A DNA stretch of 44,605 bases, taken from NCBI GenBank assembly GCA_964469905.1, contig CAYXZW010000022.1, positions 1-44,605 on the forward strand. The letters are read 5' to 3'. The DNA comes from MVRV01 sp964469905 (GTDB lineage Bacteria; Desulfobacterota; Syntrophia; Syntrophales; Smithellaceae). The notes under the pieces were generated by a model. The model was not told the origin of the DNA and did no database searches. It saw nothing but the letters and a program-made list of their open reading frames with translations. Of this stretch, positions 1 through 7,361 are shown piece after piece (the first letter of the stretch is position 1; the number at the start of each line of letters is the position of its first letter). The translations under genes and the position numbers were made by a program.

Positions 1-801
1 GCCGTGGGCTTTGCCGAACGTATGACCGCCGGCTAACAGTGCGACGGTCTCTTCGTCGTTCATGGCCATACGGGCGAAGGTTTCCCGAACATCACGGCCG
101 GAGGCGACCGGATCGGGGTTGCCGTTGGGGCCTTCGGGATTCACGTAAATAAGACCCATCTGCACGGCAGCGAGCGGGTTTTCGAGATCACGTTTGCCGG
201 AGTAACGGTTGTCACCCAGCCATTTGTCCTCGCTACCCCAGTAGATGTCTTCCTCGGGCTCCCAGACATCAACGCGTCCGCCGGCAAAACCGAATGTCTT
301 AAAACCCATCGATTCCAGGGCGCAGTTGCCGGCAAGGATCATCAAATCAGCCCAGGATATTTTCCTGCCGTATTTCTGCTTGATAGGCCACAGCAGTCGG
401 CGCGCTTTATCCAGGTTCACATTGTCCGGCCAGCTGTTGAGTGGCGCCAGACGCTGGTTGCCGGTGCCTGCCCCGCCGCGGCCGTCACCCATGCGGTATG
501 TTCCGGCGCTGTGCCAGGCCATCCTGATAAAGAGACCGCCGTAATGACCCCAGTCGGCCGGCCACCAGTCCTGCGATTCGGTCATCAATGCATAGAGGTC
601 CTTTTTCAGTGCCGCCAGATCCAATTTCTTGAATTCCTTGGCGTAGTTGAACGCTTCGCCCAGTGGATTGCTCTTGACAGAGTGCTGATGAAGAATCCGG
701 AGATTCAACTGGTTTGGCCACCAGTCCCGGTTCGACATTCCTCCGCCGGAAATTGGTTTGCCCATCCTGCCTGTTACCGGGCACTTGCTTTCGTCAGCCA
801 T
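1..801 (-). CDS. katG: Catalase-peroxidase KatG, N-terminal part (runs off the window)
   Basis: Bifunctional haem enzyme that removes hydrogen peroxide (catalase and peroxidase). The 267 visible codons cover the N-terminal haem domain. The distal-pocket motif RMAWHSAGTYR carries the catalytic Arg, Trp and His. YVNPEGPNG carries the Tyr of the Met-Tyr-Trp adduct needed for catalase activity. The last visible residues GGHTFGKAHG include the proximal haem-ligand His. Family members have about 720-740 residues, so roughly 450 lie beyond base 1. The ATG at 801 follows a strong AAGGAGG. The gene lies directly downstream of a PerR-like regulator and has its own copy of the shared palindrome at 829-839, so peroxide-responsive control is likely. 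There is no frameshift in the visible part. Confidence 0.97.
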   Translation of the reverse strand, partial: MADESKCPVTGRMGKPISGGGMSNRDWWPNQLNLRILHQHSVKSNPLGEAFNYAKEFKKLDLAALKKDLYALMTESQDWWPADWGHYGGLFIRMAWHSAGTYRMGDGRGGAGTGNQRLAPLNSWPDNVNLDKARRLLWPIKQKYGRKISWADLMILAGNCALESMGFKTFGFAGGRVDVWEPEEDIYWGSEDKWLGDNRYSGKRDLENPLAAVQMGLIYVNPEGPNGNPDPVASGRDVRETFARMAMNDEETVALLAGGHTFGKAHG

Positions 802-825
802 GATATTTCCTCCTTTCTTTTTTAA

Positions 826-839
826 TCTGGAATGATTCC
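826..839. promoter_or_regulatory. Putative PerR-like operator upstream of katG
   Basis: The perfect palindrome GGAATGATTCC (829-839) lies 28 bases upstream of the katG ATG. Read on the minus strand it forms the 14-mer AGGAATCATTCCAG, which is repeated exactly in front of the regulator gene at 1351-1361. A possible -10 (TATAAC on the minus strand, around 841-846) sits immediately upstream, so a bound repressor would block the start site. The sequence differs from the classic Bacillus Per box and the E. coli Fur box. Assignment to the neighbouring regulator is inferred from the shared site and the gene order. Confidence 0.6.
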
Positions 840-876
840 TGGTTATAAAAAACAAACACCACTCATATAATCTTCC

Positions 877-896
877 CCTGTCGGCTTGCCGGCAGG
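877..896. other. Hairpin in the perR-katG intergenic region
   Basis: CCTGTCGGC and GCCGGCAGG pair over 9 positions (one G-T) around two bases. It sits between the regulator stop codon and the katG operator. No T-run follows on either strand, so it is not a convincing terminator; it may be an mRNA processing or stability element. Confidence 0.3.
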
Positions 897-912
897 ATAC
901 AAAATAAAAAGA

Positions 913-1347
913 TTAATCGGGTCGCTTCAGGCAGTCGCGGCAGTACCCGTAGAATTCCATTCGGGTATCGGTAACGACAAAACCCGATTTACGGGCAATG
1001 TCTTTGGGTTCAAGGGGTGCAGTGATGTAGTAATCGATAATCGTTCCGCACCGTCTACAGATGAGGTTGATATGTTCAGACAGATCGCCGTCGTAACGGT
1101 TTTCCATCCGGTCAAACTCCAGTTGTTTGATCAGGCCGCATTCGGAAAATTCTTTAAGCGTCGCGTAAACTGTTGACAAGCTGACACGTTTGGCTTTTTT
1201 GCGGGCCTCATTCAAGATCAGCGTGGCGCCGGGATGCACATGGCGTTTTTCCACCAGCGCGTCAATTATTGCCAGGCGCTGCGGAGTGAGCTTCAGGCCT
1301 TTTTCCTTTAACTGACCGATCAGGTCTTCTTTGTTGATCATCTTCAT
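913..1347 (-). CDS. perR: Fur-family peroxide regulator, PerR-like
   Basis: A 144-residue metal-dependent repressor of the Fur family. The N-terminal winged helix spans about residues 1-85 (KLTPQRLAIIDAL, then SLSTVYATLKEF as recognition region). The C-terminal dimerisation and metal domain has both structural zinc pairs, C97-x2-C100 and C136-x2-C139. At the regulatory site, RYD (Asp86), His92 and TIID (Asp105) are present. Asp at the last position is the PerR-type residue where Fur has Glu, but the second His of the usual HxH is Asn94. Location upstream of katG on the same strand supports a peroxide-sensing role. Sensitivity by His oxidation cannot be judged from sequence. A promoter and a shared palindrome precede it. 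Confidence 0.88.
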   Translation of the reverse strand: MKMINKEDLIGQLKEKGLKLTPQRLAIIDALVEKRHVHPGATLILNEARKKAKRVSLSTVYATLKEFSECGLIKQLEFDRMENRYDGDLSEHINLICRRCGTIIDYYITAPLEPKDIARKSGFVVTDTRMEFYGYCRDCLKRPD

Positions 1348-1350
1348 TTA

Positions 1351-1361
1351 GGAATCATTCC
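1351..1361. promoter_or_regulatory. Putative autoregulatory operator of the PerR-like gene
   Basis: GGAATCATTCC, within the 14-mer AGGAATCATTCCAG, is identical to the site in front of katG. It lies just downstream of the predicted transcription start, where a repressor would act. Two exact copies in front of the two genes of a regulator/target pair make chance unlikely. Confidence 0.6.
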
Positions 1362-1376
1362 AGTTTAGTTATGGAT

Positions 1377-1405
1377 TAATTACTCCGGCCATAAAAATTT
1401 GTCAA
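1377..1405 (-). promoter_or_regulatory. Predicted sigma-70 promoter of perR
   Basis: On the minus strand TTGACA (1400-1405) is followed after exactly 17 bases by TAATTA (1377-1382). Transcription would start near 1370, placing the 1351-1361 palindrome at about +9 to +19. Confidence 0.5.
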
Positions 1406-1775
1406 TCTTTTTTTAATCAGAAATATTTTCTTTTTGTAGATACCGTTAAATTTATGGAAGCAAAGTCTAGACACCGCATCTCTCGCCAATAAAATAGCCA
1501 ATGATGCGTTTGTTGCGTGGATCCTTCATGATTCAGAACGCGTTATACTCGCGGCTAATTCCCCCAGGCATCATTCAGAGATCAGGCAGAAGCTGCCGAT
1601 TCTACCGTTCAAGCAGATAATCCTTGATCACCTTCAGCCTTGAGACTAAAAGTCCAATGAAGTTGTCCACAATAAAAGGAGGCACTGCTCGCCGTGATAC
1701 TTTTGAGTACGGCGCTCATACGGCATGATCTTCATCGTGATGGGTGACCCCTTTTGTTGCCTGCTTTTGCATTCT
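1406..1775. other. Decayed, non-coding-looking region
   Basis: No intact gene with a ribosome binding site is visible. On the minus strand there are short protein-like fragments interrupted by stops, for example FIVDNFIGLLVSRLKVIKDY near 1620-1690 and KDPRNKRIIGYFIGER near 1490-1535. I could not assign either. With the adjacent ferredoxin-like fragment they suggest an eroded locus. Confidence 0.35.
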
Positions 1776-2030
1776 TCATGTCGGAAGAAACAGGTGTAAC
1801 CGGCTCATACAGACTTCCATCGGCATACGGTAGTCTTCTTCGTCCAGAAGTGTCACCTCATGACGGCAGAAACAGTTGTAAACGACTATGGGATCGGCTT
1901 TTTCCATACATGCATTACTCTGGTTAATAGTGTCCACTTTCGATCCCGGCTGTATGGTATCATCCATAGGGCCGACTCCGTATGGTCTAGAGTCAGTTCT
2001 TGAAATATTAGCATTCTCCCAAGTCATCAA
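1776..2030 (-). pseudogene. Possible remnant of an iron-sulfur (ferredoxin-like) protein
   Basis: The 84-codon frame contains EKADPIVVYNCFCRHEVTLL followed by PMEVCMS. This resembles the segment of deltaproteobacterial 4Fe-4S proteins in which a Cys-x-Cys-Arg block is followed by a conserved ETC-type cysteine. The frame stops soon after that cysteine, where family members continue for 100 or more residues, and no continuation was found in the other frames. There is no clear ribosome binding site. I read it as a gene fragment; a chance ORF is possible. Confidence 0.33.
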
Positions 2031-2170
2031 TTTCCTTACTCAGCTTTGGCTGGTTTAAATATCGCTGAGATTATTATATTTCAAGACCCCATCTCTTCAC
2101 GAATCACCACTTAAACGGCGCAACCGAACAAAAAATCTATAAACTTCAGTCTTCAGACGCCCAGCCTCTG

Positions 2171-2431
2171 TTATTTATTCAATGTGCTGAGATATTTGAT
2201 AACCGCGTCCTTTTCTTCCGTCTTAATATTGGCGCCTTTTTTAATCATCCGGTCAACAGTTTTTGTCCAGGCAGCGGCATCCTTATTCGCCTTATTTACC
2301 TTGGCAATGCCATGGCATTTGGAACATTCTTTTTCGACCAGAGCTTTAGTCTCCGGTTGCGCCGAAGCAGGAGAAAGCAACAGTATAAATAAAAAAGTAC
2401 AGCCAAACAGAACAGTGATAGAATTTTTCAT
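2171..2431 (-). CDS. Small exported monohaem c-type cytochrome
   Basis: An 86-residue periplasmic electron carrier. A signal peptide (about residues 1-24, ending PASAQ) precedes a single haem-attachment motif CSKCH (Cys36, Cys39, His40). Met57 in VDRMI is a candidate sixth ligand. The ATG at 2431 is preferred over the GTG two codons upstream because GGGAGG lies five bases before it. The gene begins just after the dsbC stop and shares its transcript. Haem attachment needs reduced cysteines, which fits its place beside DsbC and opposite CcdA/TlpA-like proteins. The redox partner is unknown. Confidence 0.8.
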   Translation of the reverse strand: MKNSITVLFGCTFLFILLLSPASAQPETKALVEKECSKCHGIAKVNKANKDAAAWTKTVDRMIKKGANIKTEEKDAVIKYLSTLNK

Positions 2432-2441
2432 ACCCACCTCC

Positions 2442-3140
2442 CTAATCTTTTAATAGTTTTTCAAACACCGGAGCTTCGAAACCACCGACCGCCTGTCCTT
2501 TTAAATAAAAGAATGGTGTTGATGATATGCCGACTTGGGCGGCCAGTTTTTTATGTGTTTTAATAATCTCTTCCACTTTTTTGTCCGTGCAGACATCAAG
2601 TTGTGCATTATTATCGAATTTCCCCTTCATTACTTCTTCATAGGTTTTTATTCGGTCAGCCGAGCATAAAATATGCTGAATCTTTTTTTCCGAAAGTGGA
2701 GAAAGTGGATAGAAAAATAAATAAACGGTTACATCTTTCCGGGAGGACAAGAATTTATAGGATTCGCGGCAATAAAAACAGTCCGGATCAAGAAATTCTA
2801 CTATTGTGGTTTTTCCTTCACCAATTTTTAATGCACTATCCAAAGGAAGCTGCGCCAACTTGAGAGACATCTTCTTCATATAACTATCACGCGTAAGGCT
2901 TATTCCTTCTTTGGTAACAAGGTTCCCGTAAATTAAAACATTTTCTTCCGGCGCATAGTAATAAAGCTGGTTGCCCGTATATACCTCATAAATGCCCTTA
3001 ATAGCCGTCGGGGTGATACTTTCAAACCTTCTATCGGGGAAACTTTTCTTAAACATTTCTTCGGGTGAGGAGTTTTTAGCCGCTACACAGGCAGGTAAAA
3101 TTAAAAAGAAAATTAATGCGAAAACAGATGATCGCTTCAC
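2442..3140 (-). CDS. dsbC: Thiol:disulfide interchange/isomerase protein, DsbC-like
   Basis: A periplasmic protein that reshuffles wrong disulfides. The 232 residues comprise a signal peptide (about 1-20), an N-terminal dimerisation domain (about 25-85) and a thioredoxin-fold domain. The active site is C121-F-Y-C124 and the cis-proline lies in SSTPFF. A second cysteine pair (C159, C184) matches the structural disulfide of DsbC. Length is typical. The start is GTG at 3140 with GGAGG seven bases upstream. It is followed at once by the small cytochrome gene and lies divergent to a CcdA-like transporter, which in other systems supplies electrons to DsbC. Confidence 0.88.
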   Translation of the reverse strand: MKRSSVFALIFFLILPACVAAKNSSPEEMFKKSFPDRRFESITPTAIKGIYEVYTGNQLYYYAPEENVLIYGNLVTKEGISLTRDSYMKKMSLKLAQLPLDSALKIGEGKTTIVEFLDPDCFYCRESYKFLSSRKDVTVYLFFYPLSPLSEKKIQHILCSADRIKTYEEVMKGKFDNNAQLDVCTDKKVEEIIKTHKKLAAQVGISSTPFFYLKGQAVGGFEAPVFEKLLKD

Positions 3141-3233
3141 TTATAGCCTCCTTCGGACAATATCGATGATTAAATTTTTATCCTTCGCCTCCCCGGCTGT
3201 CCCAGAATAAAGGGGCAAAGCATTTCATATCTT

Positions 3234-3548
3234 TTATTGAGGTCGCGTCGTCCTGACAATTCTCGTCTGTTCAACACCTTTTCCGGGAAGATAGCAATAC
3301 TCCTGGTAAATATTTGAACCGATTGATTCTCTCCAGGTGATACGAATAAGACCGTGAAGGTTTTTTAACGACTCCAGATCCTGCGGGAATGATGCCGGAT
3401 CGGTATTGTTCTGGTTTTTATAATAAAGCACACTATATCTGCCCACGGATACTGTTTCCTGCTCAAACACATAAAAAACAATAAATAAACCCATTATGAT
3501 CGCAGCGATGGAAAGTCCTATAGCAATTTTTTTCATATTATTTTCCAT
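3234..3548 (-). CDS. Small membrane-anchored protein of unknown function
   Basis: 104 residues with one N-terminal membrane segment (about residues 6-28, rich in Ile, Ala and Gly) and a soluble, probably periplasmic C-terminus containing a single Cys in EYCYLPGKG. I do not recognise the family. It is the first gene of the minus-strand run that continues into dsbC 93 bases later. GGAAG precedes the first ATG by about eight bases; a second ATG four codons on is possible. Context suggests a part in envelope redox chemistry, but nothing in the protein itself shows that. Confidence 0.6.
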   Translation of the reverse strand: MENNMKKIAIGLSIAAIIMGLFIVFYVFEQETVSVGRYSVLYYKNQNNTDPASFPQDLESLKNLHGLIRITWRESIGSNIYQEYCYLPGKGVEQTRIVRTTRPQ

Positions 3549-3660
3549 ATTCTTTTTCTTCCTTTTAATATATTAGCAGAAAACATTATGACTTTCCATA
3601 CCATAAATCTTTTTATTAAAGGGGATAGCCTTGATATAATAGTGCTGTTAACAATTCTTC

Positions 3661-3689
3661 TTGACGCCTTTGCACAATTTACCTAATCT
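3661..3689 (+). promoter_or_regulatory. Predicted promoter of the CcdA/TlpA genes
   Basis: TTGACG (3661-3666), 17-base spacer, TAATCT (3684-3689), 30 bases before the start codon at 3720. Confidence 0.4.
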
Positions 3690-3719
3690 GGACAAAATAT
3701 ATTCTATTCGAGTAAACAA

Positions 3720-4436
3720 ATGATTGAAAATCTGCTGGGTAATTTACATTTATATTTGCAGGGCTCTATCCTACTGGCCTTTCTGGCTGCCTATATTGGC
3801 GGTGTTTTAGTCGGATTCACTCCCTGCACTTACCCCTTAATTCCGATCACTGTCGGATTCATTGGAGCACAGGGATCATCTTCTAAATTGCGTGGTTTTT
3901 TTCTTTCTTTGTTCTACGTATTCGGCATGGCTGTAACTTACTCGCTTATGGGAGCATTGGCTGTCCTTACCGGCAAACTATTCGGGCAGATGCAGACAAC
4001 ACCCTGGACATATTTTATCATGGCAAACTTATGCATTTTTATGGGCTTAGCTATGATGGATGTCTTTACGATATCACTGCCCGTACCACAAAAGTTGGTA
4101 AACCTTACGGGTGGTAATACGAAAAAAGGGTTTTTGGGCAGTTTTCTAATCGGCGCCACATCCGGCATAATTATCGGCCCTTGCACAGCGCCGATACTGG
4201 GAGTGTTGCTGGGCTTTGTGGCTCTGGGCACCAATTTAATTCTGGGCATGAGCTTGCTTTTTGTTTTTGCTTTCGGCATGGGCACTTTGCTGATTATTAC
4301 CGGGACGTTTGCCGGAATGATCGCCTCCCTGCCGCGCTCAGGAAAATGGATGACTAAAATAAACTTTGTCTTTGGCTGGATATTGATTGGCGCCGGGGAA
4401 TATTTTCTATATACTGCCGGAACTCTTGCTTATTAG
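3720..4436 (+). CDS. ccdA: CcdA/DsbD-type transmembrane electron transporter
   Basis: Carries reducing equivalents from cytosolic thioredoxin across the membrane to periplasmic thiol proteins. The 238 residues form about six membrane segments in two pseudo-symmetric halves. Each half has the signature Cys-Pro context: GFTPCTYPLIP (Cys36) and GPCTAPILG (Cys155). This is the core domain only; the periplasmic domains of full DsbD are absent. It is followed 10 bases later by a TlpA-like thioredoxin, the classic partner for cytochrome c maturation, and faces dsbC and a cytochrome gene. No clear Shine-Dalgarno sequence precedes the ATG. Confidence 0.88.
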   Translation: MIENLLGNLHLYLQGSILLAFLAAYIGGVLVGFTPCTYPLIPITVGFIGAQGSSSKLRGFFLSLFYVFGMAVTYSLMGALAVLTGKLFGQMQTTPWTYFIMANLCIFMGLAMMDVFTISLPVPQKLVNLTGGNTKKGFLGSFLIGATSGIIIGPCTAPILGVLLGFVALGTNLILGMSLLFVFAFGMGTLLIITGTFAGMIASLPRSGKWMTKINFVFGWILIGAGEYFLYTAGTLAY

Positions 4437-4446
4437 AGATTGAATT

Positions 4447-4956
4447 ATGATGAAAAAAATTAATATTGCGCTCTTTACCTTGGCCATACTGGCTTTTTTA
4501 CCGGCAGCCTACTCTTCAGGACAGTTTATTCCCAATGCTCCCTTTAAGGCGGCTGCTATTTCTGCACCCGATTTTTCTTTAAAGGACCTGCAGGACAAGT
4601 TCTTTCATCTTAGCAAGCAAAGGGGAAAGCCGGTGTTGATTTTTTTTGGTACAACCTGGTGCCCGTCCTGTCGCACCGAACTGCCTTTATACAGAGCAAT
4701 ATATGAAACTTATACCAAACGTGGGCTGGAAGTCATCTACATTAACATCATGGAACCACGGGGGAAAGTAGCCAAATTTGTTACAGCCAATGCACTGCCC
4801 TTTAAAATCCTGCTGGACGAAGACGGGCAGATCGCCACTAATTATGCAGTTGTCGGCGTTCCGACATTAGTTTTAATTGACAAGGAAGGGAAAATCATCA
4901 AGATAACTCACTCTACTGCGGATTTACCGTTAAAAAAACTCTTCCCGGCCAAGTAA
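4447..4956 (+). CDS. TlpA/ResA-like periplasmic thioredoxin
   Basis: A membrane-anchored or exported thiol-disulfide oxidoreductase. The 169 residues begin with a signal sequence or anchor (about 4-23). An AhpC/TSA-Redoxin type fold follows, with the active site TTWCPSCR (Cys72, Cys75) and the cis-proline in VVGVPTLV (Pro139). The insertion typical of TlpA/ResA proteins is present. Its probable job is to receive electrons from the CcdA-like protein just upstream and reduce apocytochrome haem motifs or other envelope disulfides. Two consecutive ATGs (4447, 4450) could serve as start. Confidence 0.85.
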   Translation: MMKKINIALFTLAILAFLPAAYSSGQFIPNAPFKAAAISAPDFSLKDLQDKFFHLSKQRGKPVLIFFGTTWCPSCRTELPLYRAIYETYTKRGLEVIYINIMEPRGKVAKFVTANALPFKILLDEDGQIATNYAVVGVPTLVLIDKEGKIIKITHSTADLPLKKLFPAK

Positions 4957-5021
4957 TGGAATGATTAACGAACAGATATAGCAAAGCATTCAACTTAACC
5001 TTATTACCGCCAAGAAAATTC

Positions 5022-6233
5022 ATGAAAAAAGCACTGGAAGGAATCAGGGTTATAGATTTAACCCACGTACTGGCCGGTCCCACCGCGACAATGTTTCTGG
5101 CTGATCTCGGTGCGGAAGTAATTCATATCGAACCGGGAGCAGGAGACGACTCCCGTCAGTTTGGACCCCATATCGGTGACAATGATATCAACAAGAGCGC
5201 TTATTTCATCAGCTTGAATCGTAACAAAAAAAGTCTCGTCTTGGACTTAAAAAAGAAAGAAGGCCAAACGATTCTAAAGCAATTGATAAAAAAATCAGAT
5301 GTTTTAGTCGAAAATCATCGGCCAGGTGCTTTGCAAAAACTAGGATTCGGCTGGACTGAGGTGCATAAATTGAATTCCCGTTTAATATATGCGTCTATTT
5401 CGGGATTTGGGCAAGATACTCTGCCGCAGTATGCCGGGCGTCCCGCTTATGATGCTGCTGTTCAAGCATATAGCGGACTTATGAGCATAACCGGACCGGA
5501 AGGCGGGGAGCCTTGTAGGGTCGGAACCTCCATCGGAGACATCATTTCCGGCTATCAGGCCGCTGTATCTATTCTGGCTGCTCTTTTATATCGGGGAAAA
5601 ACAAATGTCGGGCAATACTATGACGGCTCTATGGTAGACGGTTTATTTTCGGTTTTGGAAAATGCCATCGTTCGTTACACGAGTACCGGTGAGATAGCCC
5701 GGCCGCTGGGCAGCGCTCACCCGTCAATTGCTCCTTTTCAAGCTTTCAGAACCAAAGATAACGCCTGGATTATTGTAGCAGTCGGCAACGACAAGCTGTG
5801 GCAGAAATTCTGCCGGTTGCTCAACAGGAGAGACCTCATCAATGACCATCGTTTTGCAACAAATATTGTCCGCGCTAAAAACAAAAAAAATCTGGCAAGC
5901 ATTATCCAAAAAGAACTGGAACGGAAGACAGCGGCAGTCTGGTCAAAAAAATTGGCCAAAGAAGGCATCCCCTATTCGCCGCTCAACAATATTAAAGATA
6001 TTTGCGAAGACGAGCACATCAGATACAGGGGAATGCTCAAGGAAATCAATCAACCACTGGTTGGTAAAATTAAACTGGCTAATTCTCCTTTTCGCCTGTC
6101 TGTAACACCGGCGCAAATCTATGCCCCGGCACCGCGTTTAGGTGAGCATTCACAGGAAATTCTCGCCAAAATACTCGGATATCCTCCGGAAAAAATTGAA
6201 AGACTAAAAAAAACAGGTGTGATAAAGGACTAG
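5022..6233 (+). CDS. Type III CoA-transferase (CaiB/BaiF family)
   Basis: Moves CoA between carboxylic acids through enzyme-bound anhydride intermediates. 403 residues, a normal full length. The N-terminus GIRVIDLTHVLAGPTATMFL and the VENHRPGAL block are typical. The catalytic Asp is Asp173 in SIGDIISGYQAAVSILAAL. The substrate cannot be read from sequence; family members act on formyl/oxalyl-, carnitinyl-, bile-acid or aromatic/aliphatic acyl-CoAs. It starts a long plus-strand run (to 11598) containing a hydrolase and an acyl-CoA ligase, which supports a role in organic acid activation. The ribosome binding site is weak. Confidence 0.92.
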   Translation: MKKALEGIRVIDLTHVLAGPTATMFLADLGAEVIHIEPGAGDDSRQFGPHIGDNDINKSAYFISLNRNKKSLVLDLKKKEGQTILKQLIKKSDVLVENHRPGALQKLGFGWTEVHKLNSRLIYASISGFGQDTLPQYAGRPAYDAAVQAYSGLMSITGPEGGEPCRVGTSIGDIISGYQAAVSILAALLYRGKTNVGQYYDGSMVDGLFSVLENAIVRYTSTGEIARPLGSAHPSIAPFQAFRTKDNAWIIVAVGNDKLWQKFCRLLNRRDLINDHRFATNIVRAKNKKNLASIIQKELERKTAAVWSKKLAKEGIPYSPLNNIKDICEDEHIRYRGMLKEINQPLVGKIKLANSPFRLSVTPAQIYAPAPRLGEHSQEILAKILGYPPEKIERLKKTGVIKD

Positions 6234-6252
6234 CTCCATATAAGGGAATTAT

Positions 6253-6480
6253 ATGAAGGCAAAAAACTGGCTGCAAAATCTTACCAGATCACGAAATGAC
6301 CGCTGGATCGGCGGTGTTTGCGGCGGATTGGGCGTAAACACGCCCATCCCTTCCTGGACATGGCGTCTGATGTTTACATTATTCCTGCTTTTCGGAGGAA
6401 CGGGATTGTTATTATATATTCTCCTATGGATATTTGTTCCGGAAAACACACAAAGCGATGATACCCAACTTCCTGCATAA
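6253..6480 (+). CDS. PspC-domain membrane protein
   Basis: 75 residues forming a single PspC domain: RWIGGVCGGLG at residues 18-28, then WRLMFTLFLLFGGTGLLLYI and LLWIFVPE as one hydrophobic hairpin or membrane span. Stand-alone PspC proteins are small inner-membrane proteins linked in some bacteria to phage-shock responses or secretin tolerance. No other psp gene is visible here, so the role is open. AAGGGAATT precedes the ATG. It lies 19 bases after the CoA-transferase stop and is probably co-transcribed. Confidence 0.82.
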   Translation: MKAKNWLQNLTRSRNDRWIGGVCGGLGVNTPIPSWTWRLMFTLFLLFGGTGLLLYILLWIFVPENTQSDDTQLPA

Positions 6481-6509
6481 CTTAATTTTTCAGGAAAAGG
6501 CAGAAATAA

Positions 6510-7358
6510 GTGTTACGAATTCAATTAGACAATCTGGTTGTCGATAACTACCGGCCGAAGATTATAAAGCATTCCTATCCTTTGCTTTTCATTCACGGCG
6601 CCGGCGGCACGAGTGAATACTTAAAAAATTATCTGCAGTTTTTTGCCAAAGCAGGATGGCAAAGTTACGCCGTTAATTTACGTGGTCATCATCCTTCGGA
6701 GCAGGAATCTACTCTGGCCCAAATGACCATCGAAGACTACGTTGAAGATGTCGAACGGGTAATGCGGGATTTATCGATCGCCAACTGCGCATTGATCGGA
6801 CACAGCATGGGGGGATTAATTGCCCAGAAAATTGCCATGCAGTTTAAGTCCGTGACAGCGCTGATTACTATCGCCAGCGCTCCGCCTTTCGGCGTTCCGC
6901 TGGAAATGCATGCTGATATGTTGAATCCCGAAACAATTATGCAATCCCTGTGGGACATTAAATCCATCTGGGATATGATGAATTTTGCGCCGGTGGCAAC
7001 ATCGGCTTTTATGGCGGAAAAAACATTTCTCAACAATATTGATGAAGCCGAAAGAGAAGAAATTTTCAGCATGTTTGTTGCCGAATCATTGATGGTGGGC
7101 TATCAGATCGCCCAAGGTGTTTTCGTTGATCCGGCCGAAATAAAATGCCCCAAACTCGTCATTGGCTGTAATCTGGACACGATGTCTCCGGAATCAATGG
7201 AACAAAAATTAGCTGAATTTTTACAGGCTGATTATATCTCTTACGAACAGTTCGCTCATCTGCCCATGCTGGAGGCAGGATGGGAAAAATCGGCAAAGGA
7301 TATTGCCGACTGGTTGAAAAAAAACGCCGGCAACCCGGCGCGAAAAAGGAAAGGATAG
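6510..7358 (+). CDS. Alpha/beta-fold hydrolase
   Basis: 282 residues with the canonical fold: oxyanion-hole HGAGG at 29-33, nucleophile elbow GHSMGG (Ser99), a late acid candidate in GCNLDTMSP and the catalytic His in FAHLPMLE. Probably an esterase, thioesterase or C-C hydrolase; the substrate cannot be predicted. The start is GTG at 6510 behind AGGAAAAGG. It runs to within three bases of the metallo-beta-lactamase-fold gene, so the two hydrolases are translated together and may act in one pathway on CoA or ester substrates. Confidence 0.86.
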   Translation: MLRIQLDNLVVDNYRPKIIKHSYPLLFIHGAGGTSEYLKNYLQFFAKAGWQSYAVNLRGHHPSEQESTLAQMTIEDYVEDVERVMRDLSIANCALIGHSMGGLIAQKIAMQFKSVTALITIASAPPFGVPLEMHADMLNPETIMQSLWDIKSIWDMMNFAPVATSAFMAEKTFLNNIDEAEREEIFSMFVAESLMVGYQIAQGVFVDPAEIKCPKLVIGCNLDTMSPESMEQKLAEFLQADYISYEQFAHLPMLEAGWEKSAKDIADWLKKNAGNPARKRKG

Positions 7359-7361
7359 ATC

